This document shows positions 52,841-63,108 of a DNA stretch of 64,000 nt, piece after piece. The position numbers were made by a program, and so were the translations under genes. The notes beneath the pieces were generated by a model that saw nothing but the letters and a program-made list of their open reading frames with translations, was not told where the DNA came from and did no database searches. Source of the DNA: Halobacteriovoraceae bacterium. Lineage in GTDB: Bacteria; Bdellovibrionota; Bacteriovoracia; Bacteriovoracales; Bacteriovoracaceae. The stretch lies in assembly GCA_002713145.1 (NCBI GenBank), contig PAVS01000005.1:1-64000 (forward strand), written 5' to 3'. Positions within the stretch are counted from its first letter, which is position 1. Each line of letters begins with the position of its first letter.

Positions 52841-53788
52841 ATGAACCAATATAATATTCAAATCGTATCAAACCTCACTGGTCTATCCGTGCATACCCTC
52901 AGAGCGTGGGAAAAACGGTACCAGGCCATTATTCCAGAACGTACTGACAATGGACGAAGAGTCTACTCTGAAAAAGAAATTGAAAAACTACAGCTATTAC
53001 AAAAGCTATGTTCTATCGGACATAGTATTAGCCATATAGCCAACAAGACAACATTAGAATTAAGAAATATGCTTTCTACTCATGGAATAAGTGATGAAGT
53101 AGAATTCAATTCTTATAATGTTTCAACAAGTCCTGAGCAAACAGAAAAAACGCTCAGGAACTTAATGTTGGCCCTTGAAGCCAATAAACCCGAAATACTT
53201 TCTCATGAGTTTTATAATCTCAAAATGACCATGTCTCCCAAAGACTTGGCCCTTGATATTGTAGCTCCCTTACTTAGAAAGGTCGGTCAAAAAGTCGCCC
53301 ATGGGGAACTCACAGTGGCCCAAGAACATGTGATCTCAAGTATCATGAAGTTTCATTTGGGTAAATTTATCTATCGAGGCTTTGAAGAGAAAAAAGAACC
53401 AGCACAAACGATCATGCTGACCACTCCGGAAGCTGAGTATCATGAATTTGGAATTATCCTCGCTGCATTGTTATGTTCTTATCATAAGAAATCTTTTTTC
53501 TACTTAGGTCCAAATATGCCTGCAAAAGCTCTTGCTCAAGCTATTGATGCCATTGGATCAAAAGAAGTGTTAGTCGGGACTACCATGCACACCTATGATG
53601 GAAATAGGGCACAGCTCACTCAATACTTTGAAGAAGTGCTAAGCTTCACACCATCAGATGTTAATATTATCGCTGGTGGGGACGGAATATTTGATTCTGG
53701 CAGGTTGCAGTTTAGACCAAACTTTACTTATTTTTCTTCCCTTGATGAGTTAGACAAGTACTTGGCCCAAAAAGCACTTCCCCATTAA
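52841..53788 (+). CDS. MerR-family regulator with B12-binding-like domain (CarH-like)
   Basis: A 315-aa transcription factor. The MerR helix-turn-helix is at the N terminus (LTGLSVHTLRAWEKRY). A four-helix cap and a Rossmann-like domain follow, as in CarH/LitR. The cobalamin-binding motif in CarH is WxxxxxxxxxEH plus DxHxxG: here VAQEHVISS keeps the EH, but the position of the Trp is Val, and EYHEFG replaces DxHxxG, keeping the His. B12 binding is therefore plausible, but light-sensing as in CarH is uncertain. The ATG at 52841 is preferred over 52826 for AAGGA upstream. The 253-base gap before it is AT-rich, with a possible TATACT near 52777 and no clear operator. Confidence 0.82.
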   Translation: MNQYNIQIVSNLTGLSVHTLRAWEKRYQAIIPERTDNGRRVYSEKEIEKLQLLQKLCSIGHSISHIANKTTLELRNMLSTHGISDEVEFNSYNVSTSPEQTEKTLRNLMLALEANKPEILSHEFYNLKMTMSPKDLALDIVAPLLRKVGQKVAHGELTVAQEHVISSIMKFHLGKFIYRGFEEKKEPAQTIMLTTPEAEYHEFGIILAALLCSYHKKSFFYLGPNMPAKALAQAIDAIGSKEVLVGTTMHTYDGNRAQLTQYFEEVLSFTPSDVNIIAGGDGIFDSGRLQFRPNFTYFSSLDELDKYLAQKALPH

Positions 53789-53870
53789 TATGGCACAAAA
53801 GCTAGATAAATTGTAATTTTTTGCCATCCAAATCTGAGCTAAGTCTTTGATATAATGGGATGTCAAAAAG

Positions 53871-53890
53871 TGTGATAATTTTTCATCACA
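53871..53890. promoter_or_regulatory. Palindromic site before the microprotein gene
   Basis: TGTGAT-N8-ATCACA is a perfect inverted repeat 20 bases long. A TATAAT lies at 53909-53914, so the palindrome sits at the -35 side of that promoter. The arms recall CRP/FNR sites, but the spacing (10 between TGTGA and TCACA rather than 6) does not fit. It may bind an unknown regulator. Confidence 0.4.
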
Positions 53891-53952
53891 TAATCTACAA
53901 CAATGCTTTATAATAGTTCTAGAAGCTCCGATAAAGAAATCAAGGAGATTTT

Positions 53953-54066
53953 ATGATGCTTATTATAACTCTAACCACCCTACTTATTCTTGGTACAACT
54001 GCAGCAGTGATCGCCAAAAAGAAACAACCTGCAAAAGTACTCGTAAAAGCTAAATCTAAACGATAG
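53953..54066 (+). CDS. Small membrane microprotein
   Basis: A 37-aa protein with one hydrophobic segment (about residues 3-20, with LIITLTTLLILGTTAAVI) and a basic Lys-rich tail. A strong AGGAG at 53943-53947 precedes the ATG by 5 bases; a second ATG is one codon on. Small membrane proteins of this type often regulate transporters or kinases, but no partner is evident. The coding call rests on the ribosome binding site and the balanced composition. Its 3' end overlaps the end of pepN by 11 bases. Confidence 0.55.
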   Translation: MMLIITLTTLLILGTTAAVIAKKKQPAKVLVKAKSKR

Positions 54067-56632
54067 ATTTTAAGTTTTTATCTAAAATTTCTCTCAAATC
54101 ATTAGAAAGACTTTTTTCTCGTGTCATATTTTGCATTTCTTGAATAAGATAATCTTTCCCTAAGCTCGGCATCTTTTTTACGATATTGAGTTTCTTTGCC
54201 AGTCCCGCAGCGATCTGTGAGTTAAATTTATCAATCTCCAGAATTTTATTAGCAAGAAAAGCATAGGTTTCTTTATCCCCATCACACATACGTGATAAGT
54301 TCGTAATAAAACCTGCATAAAGTGCACGGATATGGTTAGGAACCTTTGTATCAAACTCAGGAAGACTCTCTATATGTTTGAGCAAATCGATATCACAATA
54401 ATCTGCCTGAGCCTGGGCCTGAACCCATTTTTGAAAGACGAGGTTATCTGATTTCCACTTTGAATAAAATTCATCTTTAACTGTTTTGCAATATTCATTC
54501 TCTGTTTTAACGAGAACTTTAAAAGCACTTAGCTCTTCAGTCATATTTGTTGCATTTTTAAAACTATCATAAATCTTTTGCAGATTCTGGGATTCTTTAT
54601 TTGCTGCAAGAAAAGTAAAATAAGTATTTTTGAGAGCGCGTTTACCAATATCTGCTTGATTCAAACTGTACTCACTAGAAAATTCTGTCTGTTGAATCCA
54701 CTTATCCATATAAGTTCCAAAATGACTTCCAATATTTTTTGCAAGGAACTCTAGTGCCTTATCCACGACAGGGGCATCGTAGAGCTCTATATTTTCGAAA
54801 ATAATTCTCTCACTTGGTAAAGATAAAATAAGGGCTTTCAGCTCATTATCGATGTTCTTATTTTCCATGACTGACTGAAAAGCAGTGATCAAGTCTGGCA
54901 AGATATTAACTTCACCATTAACGGTAAACTGCTTCATTAACGATTTAATCTGATCTAAATAAAGAATTTGCATCATATTATAGACGCTGTAGTAATCCTC
55001 AGCATATTTTACGATATGGAGTTTTTCGGGAGTACTATAATCATAGTTCACAATGACAGGTGCAGAGAAATGGCAGTTAAAAACAGGAACTGGTTGAGAA
55101 GAGACGTCTTTAAGCACTAATTTTTGATGCTTTTGATTGAGGATAAACTTTTGTTGCTCAAAACTCAGCAGTTCCTTGCCTTTTTCATCAAGTAAACTCA
55201 AATGAAAAGGCATATATAAACAATCATATTGAGCGTTATGAGTTGTGACGACTTGTTCAAAATGAAGAGTAAACTCATTTTTAGCAGCATCAAATTGAGT
55301 GGTAATATTTATTTCGGGTGTCCCACTTTGATCATACCAAGCTTTAAAATGTTCAAGATCCTGTCCACTAGCATCACTCATCGCCTGGACAAAATCTTCT
55401 GTGGTCACAGCCTGGCCATCATGACGTTGAAAATAGAGGTCCATCCCCTGTTGAAAATGCTCTTCTCCGATAAGAGTGTGAATCATACGAATAACTTCTG
55501 CCCCTTTTTCATAAACAGTGGCGGTATAGAAATTATTCATCTCAACATAGCTTTTAGGTTTAATTGGATGGCTTAAGGAACTAGCATCTTCAGGAAATTG
55601 ATGATTTTTGAGAGTGTCTACATCTTGAATTCGTTTCACAGTTCGACTGCCTAGATCAGAAGAGAATTCTTGATCTCTAAAAACAGTGAGCCCCTCTTTG
55701 AGGGTCAGTTGAAACCAGTCTCTACAAGTGACTCGGTTCCCGGTCCAGTTATGGAAATACTCATGACCAATCACGGCTTCGATATTTTTAAAATCTGTAT
55801 CCGTCGCTGTCTCAGGCTTTGCCAATACATAATGAGAATTAAAAATATTAAGCCCTTTATTCTCCATCGCCCCCATATTAAATGAGTCAACCGCCACTAT
55901 CATGTAACGGTCAAGATCATATTCAAGTCTAAATCTTTGCTCATCCCATTTCATAGAGTTTTTTAACGACTCCATGGCTTGGGTTGTCTTGTCCTCGTTC
56001 CCATGATCAACATAAAGCTCTAAAAGAACTTCTCGTCCAGATTGAGTAGTAAAAGTATCTTTAATAACTGCGAGATCACCTGCAACTAAAGCAAATAAAT
56101 AACATGGTTTAGGAAAGGGATCTTCCCAAACCCAGATATGATTTTCACCCTCTTCACGTTTATCCACTAGGTTTCCATTCGATAAAAGATATGGATATTG
56201 AGTTTTAGATCCTTTGAGCGTTGTTTTAAAAGAGCTCATAATATCAGGACGATCTAAGAAATAAGTTATTCTTCTAAACCCCTCAGGTTCGTTTTGAGTG
56301 CATAGAATATTTCCAGATTTATACACCCCTTCACAGCTAAAATTTTCTGCTGGCTTAATCGTATTTTGAATTTCTAAAATAAACTCAGTGGTAGGGACAG
56401 AAACAGAAAGCCCATCTTTTGTTTTTGTGAATTCGCAATCTCCCCCATTCAATTGAATGGAAACCAAGTCCAGTCCCTCACCTTTTAATTCTAAGTTTTC
56501 ATTTTGAGATTGAGGAATAACTTTAAGCTTTGAATACACATGGGTTAGTTTTTCATCAATTTCAAAAGTAAGTTCGACTTCAGGAATGAGAAAATCCGGT
56601 TTTTTATAATCTTTCAAGAATACTTCTTGCAT
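54056..56632 (-). CDS. pepN: Aminopeptidase N (M1 family)
   Basis: An 858-aa zinc aminopeptidase. The exopeptidase motif GAMEN is at 254-258, and the zinc motif HEYFH at 290-294 has Glu313 as third ligand (LKEGLT). The usual domains follow: beta-sandwich, catalytic, beta and a large C-terminal helical bundle. It removes N-terminal residues from peptides in the cytoplasm. It lies 11 bases after ctaB and may share the oxidase transcript, an uncommon arrangement. Confidence 0.96.
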   Translation of the reverse strand: MQEVFLKDYKKPDFLIPEVELTFEIDEKLTHVYSKLKVIPQSQNENLELKGEGLDLVSIQLNGGDCEFTKTKDGLSVSVPTTEFILEIQNTIKPAENFSCEGVYKSGNILCTQNEPEGFRRITYFLDRPDIMSSFKTTLKGSKTQYPYLLSNGNLVDKREEGENHIWVWEDPFPKPCYLFALVAGDLAVIKDTFTTQSGREVLLELYVDHGNEDKTTQAMESLKNSMKWDEQRFRLEYDLDRYMIVAVDSFNMGAMENKGLNIFNSHYVLAKPETATDTDFKNIEAVIGHEYFHNWTGNRVTCRDWFQLTLKEGLTVFRDQEFSSDLGSRTVKRIQDVDTLKNHQFPEDASSLSHPIKPKSYVEMNNFYTATVYEKGAEVIRMIHTLIGEEHFQQGMDLYFQRHDGQAVTTEDFVQAMSDASGQDLEHFKAWYDQSGTPEINITTQFDAAKNEFTLHFEQVVTTHNAQYDCLYMPFHLSLLDEKGKELLSFEQQKFILNQKHQKLVLKDVSSQPVPVFNCHFSAPVIVNYDYSTPEKLHIVKYAEDYYSVYNMMQILYLDQIKSLMKQFTVNGEVNILPDLITAFQSVMENKNIDNELKALILSLPSERIIFENIELYDAPVVDKALEFLAKNIGSHFGTYMDKWIQQTEFSSEYSLNQADIGKRALKNTYFTFLAANKESQNLQKIYDSFKNATNMTEELSAFKVLVKTENEYCKTVKDEFYSKWKSDNLVFQKWVQAQAQADYCDIDLLKHIESLPEFDTKVPNHIRALYAGFITNLSRMCDGDKETYAFLANKILEIDKFNSQIAAGLAKKLNIVKKMPSLGKDYLIQEMQNMTREKSLSNDLREILDKNLKSIV

Positions 56633-56643
56633 AAAATCTCCAA

Positions 56644-57519
56644 TTAAATTTCAAATAAAATAGGTGTCCACTTATCGATGAGTGGTGCGAACATAAACGC
56701 TAACATACTAAAGTTTGTGACTAAGAAAAAGGGAAGCCATGCGCGCCCTTCGCTTGCTTTGAAATACTTCAGAAAAAAGTAAACCACGAGAGCTGCAAAA
56801 GGCAAAACCATGAGAAAGTATGCATAATGATAATCAACAAAAAAAGGACTCATAAGTCCCAAAAGAGCATAGGCCCAAACATAAAATGAGATATGATATT
56901 TCGTCCGCCCACTCCCTACAATAGCTGGTAGTACGGGAAAATTTCCCTTGGCATAGTCATCCTTGTATCTAATAGCGAGAGTCCAAAAGTGTGGCATTTG
57001 CCATAAAAACATCACCAGAAAAAGATAAATACTGGGGGGGCTAAAGATGTGTTCATTAACAGCAGAAAAACCTAGCACCCCTGGAAGAGCTCCGGGGATC
57101 GCCCCTGGTACCGCAGCAAAACTCCATTTCTTTTTCCAATAAAGAGTATAGATTCCATTATATAAAATAATGATCACAAAGCCTACGATGGCAGACAGAG
57201 GGCTCACGGCATAGAGAATAAGTTCCCCCACCAGTATAAAACCAAGGCTAATACTGAGGGCCGTTTTTTTGGAGATACTTTCTTTGACCAAAGGTCGGTC
57301 TTGAGTTCTCTCCATGAGTTTATCGTTTTTAATCTCTTGAAATTGATTGAGAGAAAGACTTCCAGCAGAGATAAGAAATGTCCCGACCAGAAAGCTTAGA
57401 AAATGCACCAAGGAAAAACTGTCCTCGACAGTATGACCTATTCCATAACCTGCGATAGCACTTAATAATACAAAGTACACAATCCCAAGCTTAAAATAAT
57501 TTTTAAGCTCGCCCACCAT
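56644..57519 (-). CDS. ctaB: Protohaem IX farnesyltransferase (haem O synthase)
   Basis: A 291-aa UbiA-family prenyltransferase that makes haem O for the oxidase. The first Asp-rich region is seen as NQFQEIKNDKLMERTQDRPL, with LYWKKKWSFAAVPGAIPGALPG and the second region RYKDDYAKGNFPVLP, and eight or nine membrane helices. The product feeds CtaA. It lies 2 bases after the subunit IV gene in the same run. Confidence 0.95.
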   Translation of the reverse strand: MVGELKNYFKLGIVYFVLLSAIAGYGIGHTVEDSFSLVHFLSFLVGTFLISAGSLSLNQFQEIKNDKLMERTQDRPLVKESISKKTALSISLGFILVGELILYAVSPLSAIVGFVIIILYNGIYTLYWKKKWSFAAVPGAIPGALPGVLGFSAVNEHIFSPPSIYLFLVMFLWQMPHFWTLAIRYKDDYAKGNFPVLPAIVGSGRTKYHISFYVWAYALLGLMSPFFVDYHYAYFLMVLPFAALVVYFFLKYFKASEGRAWLPFFLVTNFSMLAFMFAPLIDKWTPILFEI

Positions 57520-57521
57520 AA

Positions 57522-57803
57522 TTAGTGTCTAAAGAAAAGGTCTATATATGAGAACCCAATCATGAGGAATAAGAAACCAAGACCACAAAGAGCAATCACT
57601 CGATTCATAAGACCATCGTATTTTAAGTGCATAAACCAACCAAAAACGATGACGGCCTTACAGCTTGCTATAAACATGGCCAAAATCAAGTTACCGGCTC
57701 CACCTAGGTGAATAAACTTAGCCGTATAAACTGTTACGATCGTTAATACGAGTAAGGTCAAAAGGGTTTTTATATTTGTTTTTAATGGGACGACATGTGC
57801 CAT
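57522..57803 (-). CDS. ctaF: Cytochrome c oxidase subunit IV-type protein
   Basis: A 93-aa integral membrane protein with three transmembrane helices, the size and position of the prokaryotic subunit IV (COX4_pro/CtaF) of caa3 oxidases. The segment VIVFGWFMHLKYD contains the conserved WFMHL. It stabilises the complex. It follows subunit III by 15 bases. Confidence 0.85.
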   Translation of the reverse strand: MAHVVPLKTNIKTLLTLLVLTIVTVYTAKFIHLGGAGNLILAMFIASCKAVIVFGWFMHLKYDGLMNRVIALCGLGFLFLMIGFSYIDLFFRH

Positions 57804-57818
57804 AAATAACTCTCCGTT

Positions 57819-58526
57819 TTAAATTAAATACATAAGTGGGAATAAGAAGATCCAAATCACATCGACAATATGCCAATAGAGTCCAACTCCTTCCACAGCT
57901 GTATAGTACTTCGTATTAAATTCATCATTTTTTAATCGCTTCATAAGCCAAAACATCAACCCAATACCAATCACAATATGGATCCCGTGCAGGCCTGTCA
58001 TAGCAAAATAGAGAACATAAAAAAGACGTAAATTTTTAGGATCGAGTGTACTTGGATCAAATCCAGCATCTGATCTTAAATGATCGACAGCATAGGCAAA
58101 AGCTTCTTTCATATTCCAGAAACCTTCAGCTGGAAACATTCCATGGCTTATCTTGGCAGTGTACTCAAAGTATTTGACGACCATAAAGATGGCAGCACAA
58201 ATTGTAGTGATGACGACCAAGTTAAAAGCTTTTTTATTATTTCCTTTCATTGTTTCCGTCACGGCTTGGGCCATGGTGAAAGAAGAAACGAGTAAGACAA
58301 CTGTATTCAGTGCTCCCAGCTGCCAATTCAAGGAGTCTCCCCCCATCATATAATGCTCAGGAAACATAAACCTATAAATGAAATAACCAACAAATAAACC
58401 ACCAAACATCATAATCTCAGTGGCCATGAATAGCCATACACCTTGTTTGCCGGCTTCGTACTCATGCTCCATTGAATCAAAATGGTGAGAATGAGTTTCT
58501 TTTCTATTAATCTTAGCGGTACTCAT
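57819..58526 (-). CDS. ctaE: Cytochrome c oxidase subunit III
   Basis: A 235-aa polytopic subunit of the haem-copper oxidase. Family segments are [20 protein letters not shown] near the N terminus, the Glu-containing helix and [13 protein letters not shown]...[16 protein letters not shown]. The start at 58526 has GGGAGG upstream. It overlaps the subunit I stop by 14 bases, so it is coupled. Confidence 0.95.
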   Translation of the reverse strand: MSTAKINRKETHSHHFDSMEHEYEAGKQGVWLFMATEIMMFGGLFVGYFIYRFMFPEHYMMGGDSLNWQLGALNTVVLLVSSFTMAQAVTETMKGNNKKAFNLVVITTICAAIFMVVKYFEYTAKISHGMFPAEGFWNMKEAFAYAVDHLRSDAGFDPSTLDPKNLRLFYVLYFAMTGLHGIHIVIGIGLMFWLMKRLKNDEFNTKYYTAVEGVGLYWHIVDVIWIFLFPLMYLI

Positions 58527-60111
58527 AAGGCCTCCCATGAACTTCTGGCGCTGTAGTAAAGTTTTCGTGAATTGGAGGAGAATCTACCGTCCACTCGAGT
58601 GTGGTTGCTCCCCAAGGATTTTTCTCAGTACATTTCTTTCCATTAAAAAAGGCTTTTGCTAACAAGAAAACGGCCAAAAGAAATCCACTGGCCACGATCC
58701 ATGAACCAATAGTACTTGTGACATGGTAAGGAGTAAAAATCCCATCATATGTATGATAACGTCTAGGCATTCCCATTGACCCCATAACGAACTGAGGTAA
58801 GAAAGTTAGGTTCGTCCCAACAAATGTCATAATCGCTGAAACTCTTCCTAGTGGTTCATTATACATTTTCCCTGACATCTTCGGGAACCAGTAAAATAGA
58901 CCTGCAAAAAATCCCATCATTGCTCCACCAAGCATGACATAATGAAAGTGGGCCACAACAAAATAAGTATCGTGAATATGAACATCGATGGAGAAAGCGG
59001 CACAGAAAAGTCCTGTTAACCCACCGATGGTAAATAAAGATAAAAAGTTAATCGCATAAAGCATGGGTGTATCTAACTTGACTTGACCTTTATACATCGT
59101 CGCTGTCCAGTTAAAAAGTTTGATCGCAGTTGGAACCCCAACTAACATGGTCAAAATTGAGAAAATACCACCTGCAAGTCCTGACTGACCAGAAACGAAC
59201 ATATGGTGTCCCCAAACCAGAAACGATACAGCAGCAATAGCGAGTGAAGAAAAGGCAATCGCTTTATAACCAAAAATAGTTTTTTGAGAGAAAGTTGCGA
59301 TAACTTCAGAGATAATTCCCATAGGAGGAATAATCATAATATAAACAGCAGGGTGAGAGTAAAACCAGAAAAAGTGTTGGAATAAAACCGGATCACCACC
59401 AAGGGCGGGGTCAAAAATACCAATACCAAACGTTCTCTCAAACACGAGAAGAAGAAGTGTAATACCCAAAACAGGAGTCGCAATAACTTGAATGATCGCT
59501 GTTGAGTATAATGCCCATACAAAGAGAGGCAGTCTCATCATCGTCATCCCCTTACAACGAAGGGTATGAATCGTAACGATAAAGTTAATCCCAGTCGCAA
59601 TGGAAGAAAACCCCATAATAAAAGCACCCAGTACAACCATGGTGACTGCACCAGCTGATTTTCCAGAGTATGGTGTATAGAAAGTCCACCCCGTATCAAC
59701 CCCTCCGAAGAAAAGAGAGGCAACAGCAATAGCCGCTCCAATCATAAGTAGATACCAAGAAGCGAGATTCAGTTTTGGGAAAGCCACATCTTTTGCACCA
59801 ATCATAAGTGGAAGGGCAAAGTTACCAAGCAGTGCCGGCACCCCAGGAACAATAACCATAAAGACCATGATGGCCCCATGAAAAGTCATGGCCCGGTTAT
59901 AAGTATCCCCATCCATAAAGAGTGGTTCAGGAGTAAATAATTCTAATCTCAGTAGTACCGCAAAAAGCCCTCCGATTAAAAAGAAAGCCATAATTGCAAT
60001 AAAATACATGAGAGCAATACGTTTGTGATCGATCGTTGTTAACCAAGACCACAAACCTTTTTCACAGTTAATGTAGTTGCCGCCGTGATGGGCATGATCT
60101 GTTGCTGACAT
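58513..60111 (-). CDS. ctaD: Cytochrome c oxidase subunit I
   Basis: A 532-aa core subunit with haem a, haem a3 and CuB. Diagnostic are [10 protein letters not shown] (haem ligand), [12 protein letters not shown] (CuB His and cross-linked Tyr), HHMFVSG, and [17 protein letters not shown] (haem a3/a His). The Tyr-containing K-channel motif is the A-type form, as expected for an aa3/caa3 oxidase. It is about 10 bases after ctaC. Confidence 0.98.
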   Translation of the reverse strand: MSATDHAHHGGNYINCEKGLWSWLTTIDHKRIALMYFIAIMAFFLIGGLFAVLLRLELFTPEPLFMDGDTYNRAMTFHGAIMVFMVIVPGVPALLGNFALPLMIGAKDVAFPKLNLASWYLLMIGAAIAVASLFFGGVDTGWTFYTPYSGKSAGAVTMVVLGAFIMGFSSIATGINFIVTIHTLRCKGMTMMRLPLFVWALYSTAIIQVIATPVLGITLLLLVFERTFGIGIFDPALGGDPVLFQHFFWFYSHPAVYIMIIPPMGIISEVIATFSQKTIFGYKAIAFSSLAIAAVSFLVWGHHMFVSGQSGLAGGIFSILTMLVGVPTAIKLFNWTATMYKGQVKLDTPMLYAINFLSLFTIGGLTGLFCAAFSIDVHIHDTYFVVAHFHYVMLGGAMMGFFAGLFYWFPKMSGKMYNEPLGRVSAIMTFVGTNLTFLPQFVMGSMGMPRRYHTYDGIFTPYHVTSTIGSWIVASGFLLAVFLLAKAFFNGKKCTEKNPWGATTLEWTVDSPPIHENFTTAPEVHGRPYEYR

Positions 60112-60121
60112 TATATATCTC

Positions 60122-61108
60122 CTACTTTAGTGTTTTGATAAATTCAGTTACGTGACGGATATCTTCATCAGAAAGTATCCCACCAAAAGCGTTCATTACG
60201 GCATTTTCATAGCCTTTAACTTTTTTAACATTTGGATTTAAAATTGATTCTCTAATATATTCTTCATCAGCAACAACTGATTCAGCGTTGCTAAATTCTC
60301 TTTTCTTACCGAATAATCCACCGAACCCAGGTCCAATTTTTCGCTCGCTCCCAACATTGTGGCAAGTTGCGCAGTTATTAGCATAAATCCTAGAACCTAA
60401 CTCAACTGGATCAGTAATATTGGCTTCTTTTAACTCTCTTGCTTTCCAAGCAGCAAATCTTTCTTTAGAAACAACTCTGACCGTTCCCCGCATTCGAGAG
60501 TGATCTGTTCCACAGAATTCTGTACAAAAGATTTTAAAATCTCCTTCTTTAGTAGGAGTAAAAGTCACCTTAGTCGTCATACCTGGGACGGTATCTCTTT
60601 TGACACGAAAGCTTGGAACATAAAATGAGTGAAGAACATCTGTTGCCGTCATCTCTAAAACAATGGGAGTGTCCACTGGCAGGTACATCATATGAGGAGT
60701 TTTAAACTCTGAACCTGAACGATTGCGATCATCTTCATGGTAAGTAAAAGTCCACATCCACTGCTTTCCTGTCACACCGATTCTCATAGCATCTTGTGGA
60801 ATTTTTTCTGCTTTAAAGAACGCCCAAAGACCCCAAACAGCAATACCAACGAAAATGATAGTTGGAACCACAGTCCAGATTGTTTCCGCCAATGCACTAT
60901 GTGGAATATAAGCAGACTTATCATTATTGGATCTATGGTAACGAATGATAAAGAAAGTCATCACCCCCATTAAACCAAAAAAACCAATGATACTGATAAG
61001 AAATACCAGGTTGTAAAGATCATCTACCAGATAAGCACCAGCTGCAGCTTGCTCCGGCAGTGTCACTCCAAAAATGGCCTGCAGAAAATCACCAATTAAT
61101 CTCAACAT
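60122..61108 (-). CDS. ctaC: Cytochrome c oxidase subunit II with fused cytochrome c
   Basis: A 328-aa subunit. Two N-terminal membrane helices (about 30-55 and 73-98) precede the CuA domain with His160 ([10 protein letters not shown]), Cys195, Cys199, His203 and Met206 in [15 protein letters not shown]-terminal cytochrome c domain (about 235-327) has CATCH at 246-250. This fusion marks the oxidase as caa3 type. It receives electrons from a soluble cytochrome c or the fused haem. There is no clear signal peptide, so the first helix probably remains. Confidence 0.96.
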   Translation of the reverse strand: MLRLIGDFLQAIFGVTLPEQAAAGAYLVDDLYNLVFLISIIGFFGLMGVMTFFIIRYHRSNNDKSAYIPHSALAETIWTVVPTIIFVGIAVWGLWAFFKAEKIPQDAMRIGVTGKQWMWTFTYHEDDRNRSGSEFKTPHMMYLPVDTPIVLEMTATDVLHSFYVPSFRVKRDTVPGMTTKVTFTPTKEGDFKIFCTEFCGTDHSRMRGTVRVVSKERFAAWKARELKEANITDPVELGSRIYANNCATCHNVGSERKIGPGFGGLFGKKREFSNAESVVADEEYIRESILNPNVKKVKGYENAVMNAFGGILSDEDIRHVTEFIKTLK

Positions 61109-61120
61109 AAACTATTTCCT

Positions 61121-61951
61121 TTATATTTGTTTCTTAACTTCTTTCTTCCAAAAGGCGAATAAAAATAAGGCAAGCAGTATTGCCATAAGAGCTGCGCCAA
61201 TTTTCATTACATTAAAAGCATAAAATGCATATGTCTTTTTATCCGGATCGTACTGCAGACAATACAAAACAAGCCTGTCTACAATCGTTCCTATTTTATT
61301 CTCACTCGCTTCAATAAGTGAGAGTTTAAATATTTTTGGGTCCACATCGATTCCATAGTGGTAGTAAGAGATTTTACCTTGAGGAGTCAGAACATAAGAA
61401 GCAGCACCGTGAAGCCACTGTTCCTCTCTTGGGTCCCAAGCATATTTAAATCCAATTTGCTTGGTAAGTTTATCAATGCTTTCTTGAGAGCCCGTTAGAA
61501 AATGCCAACCATCTCTTGTCTCAGGTTTTCCATACATTTCTAAATAGGCATCGAGTTTATCTGAGGCAAGCTTGGCTTTTTCATTGGGGTCAATAGAAAC
61601 CACAACGAATTCATACTGATTGCCGATGGTGTATTCATGCTCTTTAAGAGTTTGCATGAGTTGATTAAGGTGGGTGTTACAAAGAGTTGGACAACGATAA
61701 TAAATAAGCATCATAAACACAGGCTTATCAGTAAAGTAAGTGCCCAACGGAACTTCTTCACCCAACTCGTTAGTAAAAGGAAGACTTAAATCGACTTTAT
61801 CACCAAGATGTTCATCAATGCCAATATCGTGATTAACTATTGGTGAAGTATTCTTAAGCCCGTCCTTGTTCATTTCCAAGGGACCTTTGCCACCGATGGC
61901 AAGAGCGCATGTTGAGCTTAAGGAGAAAATAAGCAAAATAAGTAGCTTCAA
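61121..61951 (-). CDS. SCO1/SenC-family copper chaperone
   Basis: A 276-aa protein with signal peptide MKLLILLIFSLSSTCALA and a C-terminal transmembrane helix (about residues 247-267). The copper-binding thioredoxin-fold site is CPTLC (Cys87, Cys91), with a His in the LHGAASYVLT segment. It delivers copper to the CuA centre of subunit II, whose gene follows by 12 bases. The start is TTG; there is no better ATG at the signal. The 137-base gap upstream carries a likely promoter region and an AT-rich tract. Confidence 0.9.
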   Translation of the reverse strand: MKLLILLIFSLSSTCALAIGGKGPLEMNKDGLKNTSPIVNHDIGIDEHLGDKVDLSLPFTNELGEEVPLGTYFTDKPVFMMLIYYRCPTLCNTHLNQLMQTLKEHEYTIGNQYEFVVVSIDPNEKAKLASDKLDAYLEMYGKPETRDGWHFLTGSQESIDKLTKQIGFKYAWDPREEQWLHGAASYVLTPQGKISYYHYGIDVDPKIFKLSLIEASENKIGTIVDRLVLYCLQYDPDKKTYAFYAFNVMKIGAALMAILLALFLFAFWKKEVKKQI

Positions 61952-62088
61952 AACTATCCTGTTGATCCTTACAAAAAATTACTTTTATTTGAAAAACATT
62001 ATCATTTGTAAAAGTTGAGTAGGCAAGTAAAATTGTGCAAATAATTGTTTATTAAAGGTTTTTTTTAAAATTACATCTGAGTCATATA

Positions 62089-63108
62089 TCATTTTTCTAG
62101 CTCATAATTCTGAAAAAAAAGCAGTCTTACACAAAGCATAAAAAGAATTAAGGCCCCTAATTGATGCAATGATGCAAGGGTGAGAGGGACATAAAAAATT
62201 AAGGTACTCACCCCTAAAGTAAATTGTATAAGCAACATAGCTAATATCATTTTAATGTTTTTGCGAATGACCAAAGGGGCATGACGGTGCTTCCAGAACA
62301 TTACGCAACCAGTCAGAAGTAAGACCCAGCCAAGGCTGCGATGAACAAATTGGACCATCGCCATATTCTCAAAAATATTATGCCACCAGGGAGTGAGCAG
62401 CAGTCCATCTGTAGGGAAAAAACTTCTTCCCATTAAAGGAAAAGTGTTGTGGGTAAGCCCAGCGTCCAGGCCCGCGACAAAAGCTCCAAAGATAATCTGA
62501 ACAACTAATAGCAAAGAGAAAAAAGGAATCAATTTACTTTTGTAATGAGTGTTTTTTCGCTTCGGATTTTTGATGACTAAAACGATATAATACAAATAGC
62601 CGATAATAATGAAAGCCAGCATTAAGTGGGCGGCCAGTCTAAATTGTGAAACATCTGGCTTATTCACCAATCCACTTTTGACCATGTACCATCCCAAGAG
62701 ACCTTGCAGGCCCCCAAGTATAAAACCAATAAAAACTTTAAAACGCTGATTTTTTTTGATCTTGTTTTTCCAAACAAAATAGACAAATGGAAAAAAGAAA
62801 ACGATGCCCACCAGCCTGCCAAAGAGCCTATGAAAGTACTCCCAAAAGAATATTTTCTTAAACCCCGCTAGGTTCATATCAAAATTTACTTTTTGAAATT
62901 CTGGAAAAGCTTGATATTTGGCAAAAGCGTCTTGCCATTGCTGTTCATTGAGTGGCGGTATGGCCCCCATCAGAGGCTTCCAGTCAACCATGGACAAACC
63001 AGAGTCTGTTAATCTGGTGACACCGCCAATAAAGACCATAGCAAACACCATGGCCATAATTGTATAAAGCCAGTAAATCACTGGCTTTTGAGTTTGATCA
63101 AATTGCAT
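62089..63108 (-). CDS. ctaA: Haem A synthase
   Basis: A 339-aa membrane protein with eight helices that oxidises haem O to haem A for the oxidase. Typical segments are IGGVTRLTDSGLSMVDWKP, FWEYFHRLFGRLVG (haem His), QGLLGWYMVKSG and FVHRSLGWVLL. The Asp/Cys loops are present in part, and the length is normal for the type 2 (proteobacterial/mitochondrial-like) group. It overlaps the cytochrome c gene start region by 1 base. Confidence 0.94.
   Translation of the reverse strand: MQFDQTQKPVIYWLYTIMAMVFAMVFIGGVTRLTDSGLSMVDWKPLMGAIPPLNEQQWQDAFAKYQAFPEFQKVNFDMNLAGFKKIFFWEYFHRLFGRLVGIVFFFPFVYFVWKNKIKKNQRFKVFIGFILGGLQGLLGWYMVKSGLVNKPDVSQFRLAAHLMLAFIIIGYLYYIVLVIKNPKRKNTHYKSKLIPFFSLLLVVQIIFGAFVAGLDAGLTHNTFPLMGRSFFPTDGLLLTPWWHNIFENMAMVQFVHRSLGWVLLLTGCVMFWKHRHAPLVIRKNIKMILAMLLIQFTLGVSTLIFYVPLTLASLHQLGALILFMLCVRLLFFQNYELEK

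Noticed and set aside
61990-62015. Fur-like box before the Sco gene
   Set aside because: Only one half (ATGATAATG) resembles the consensus; the other half does not match.
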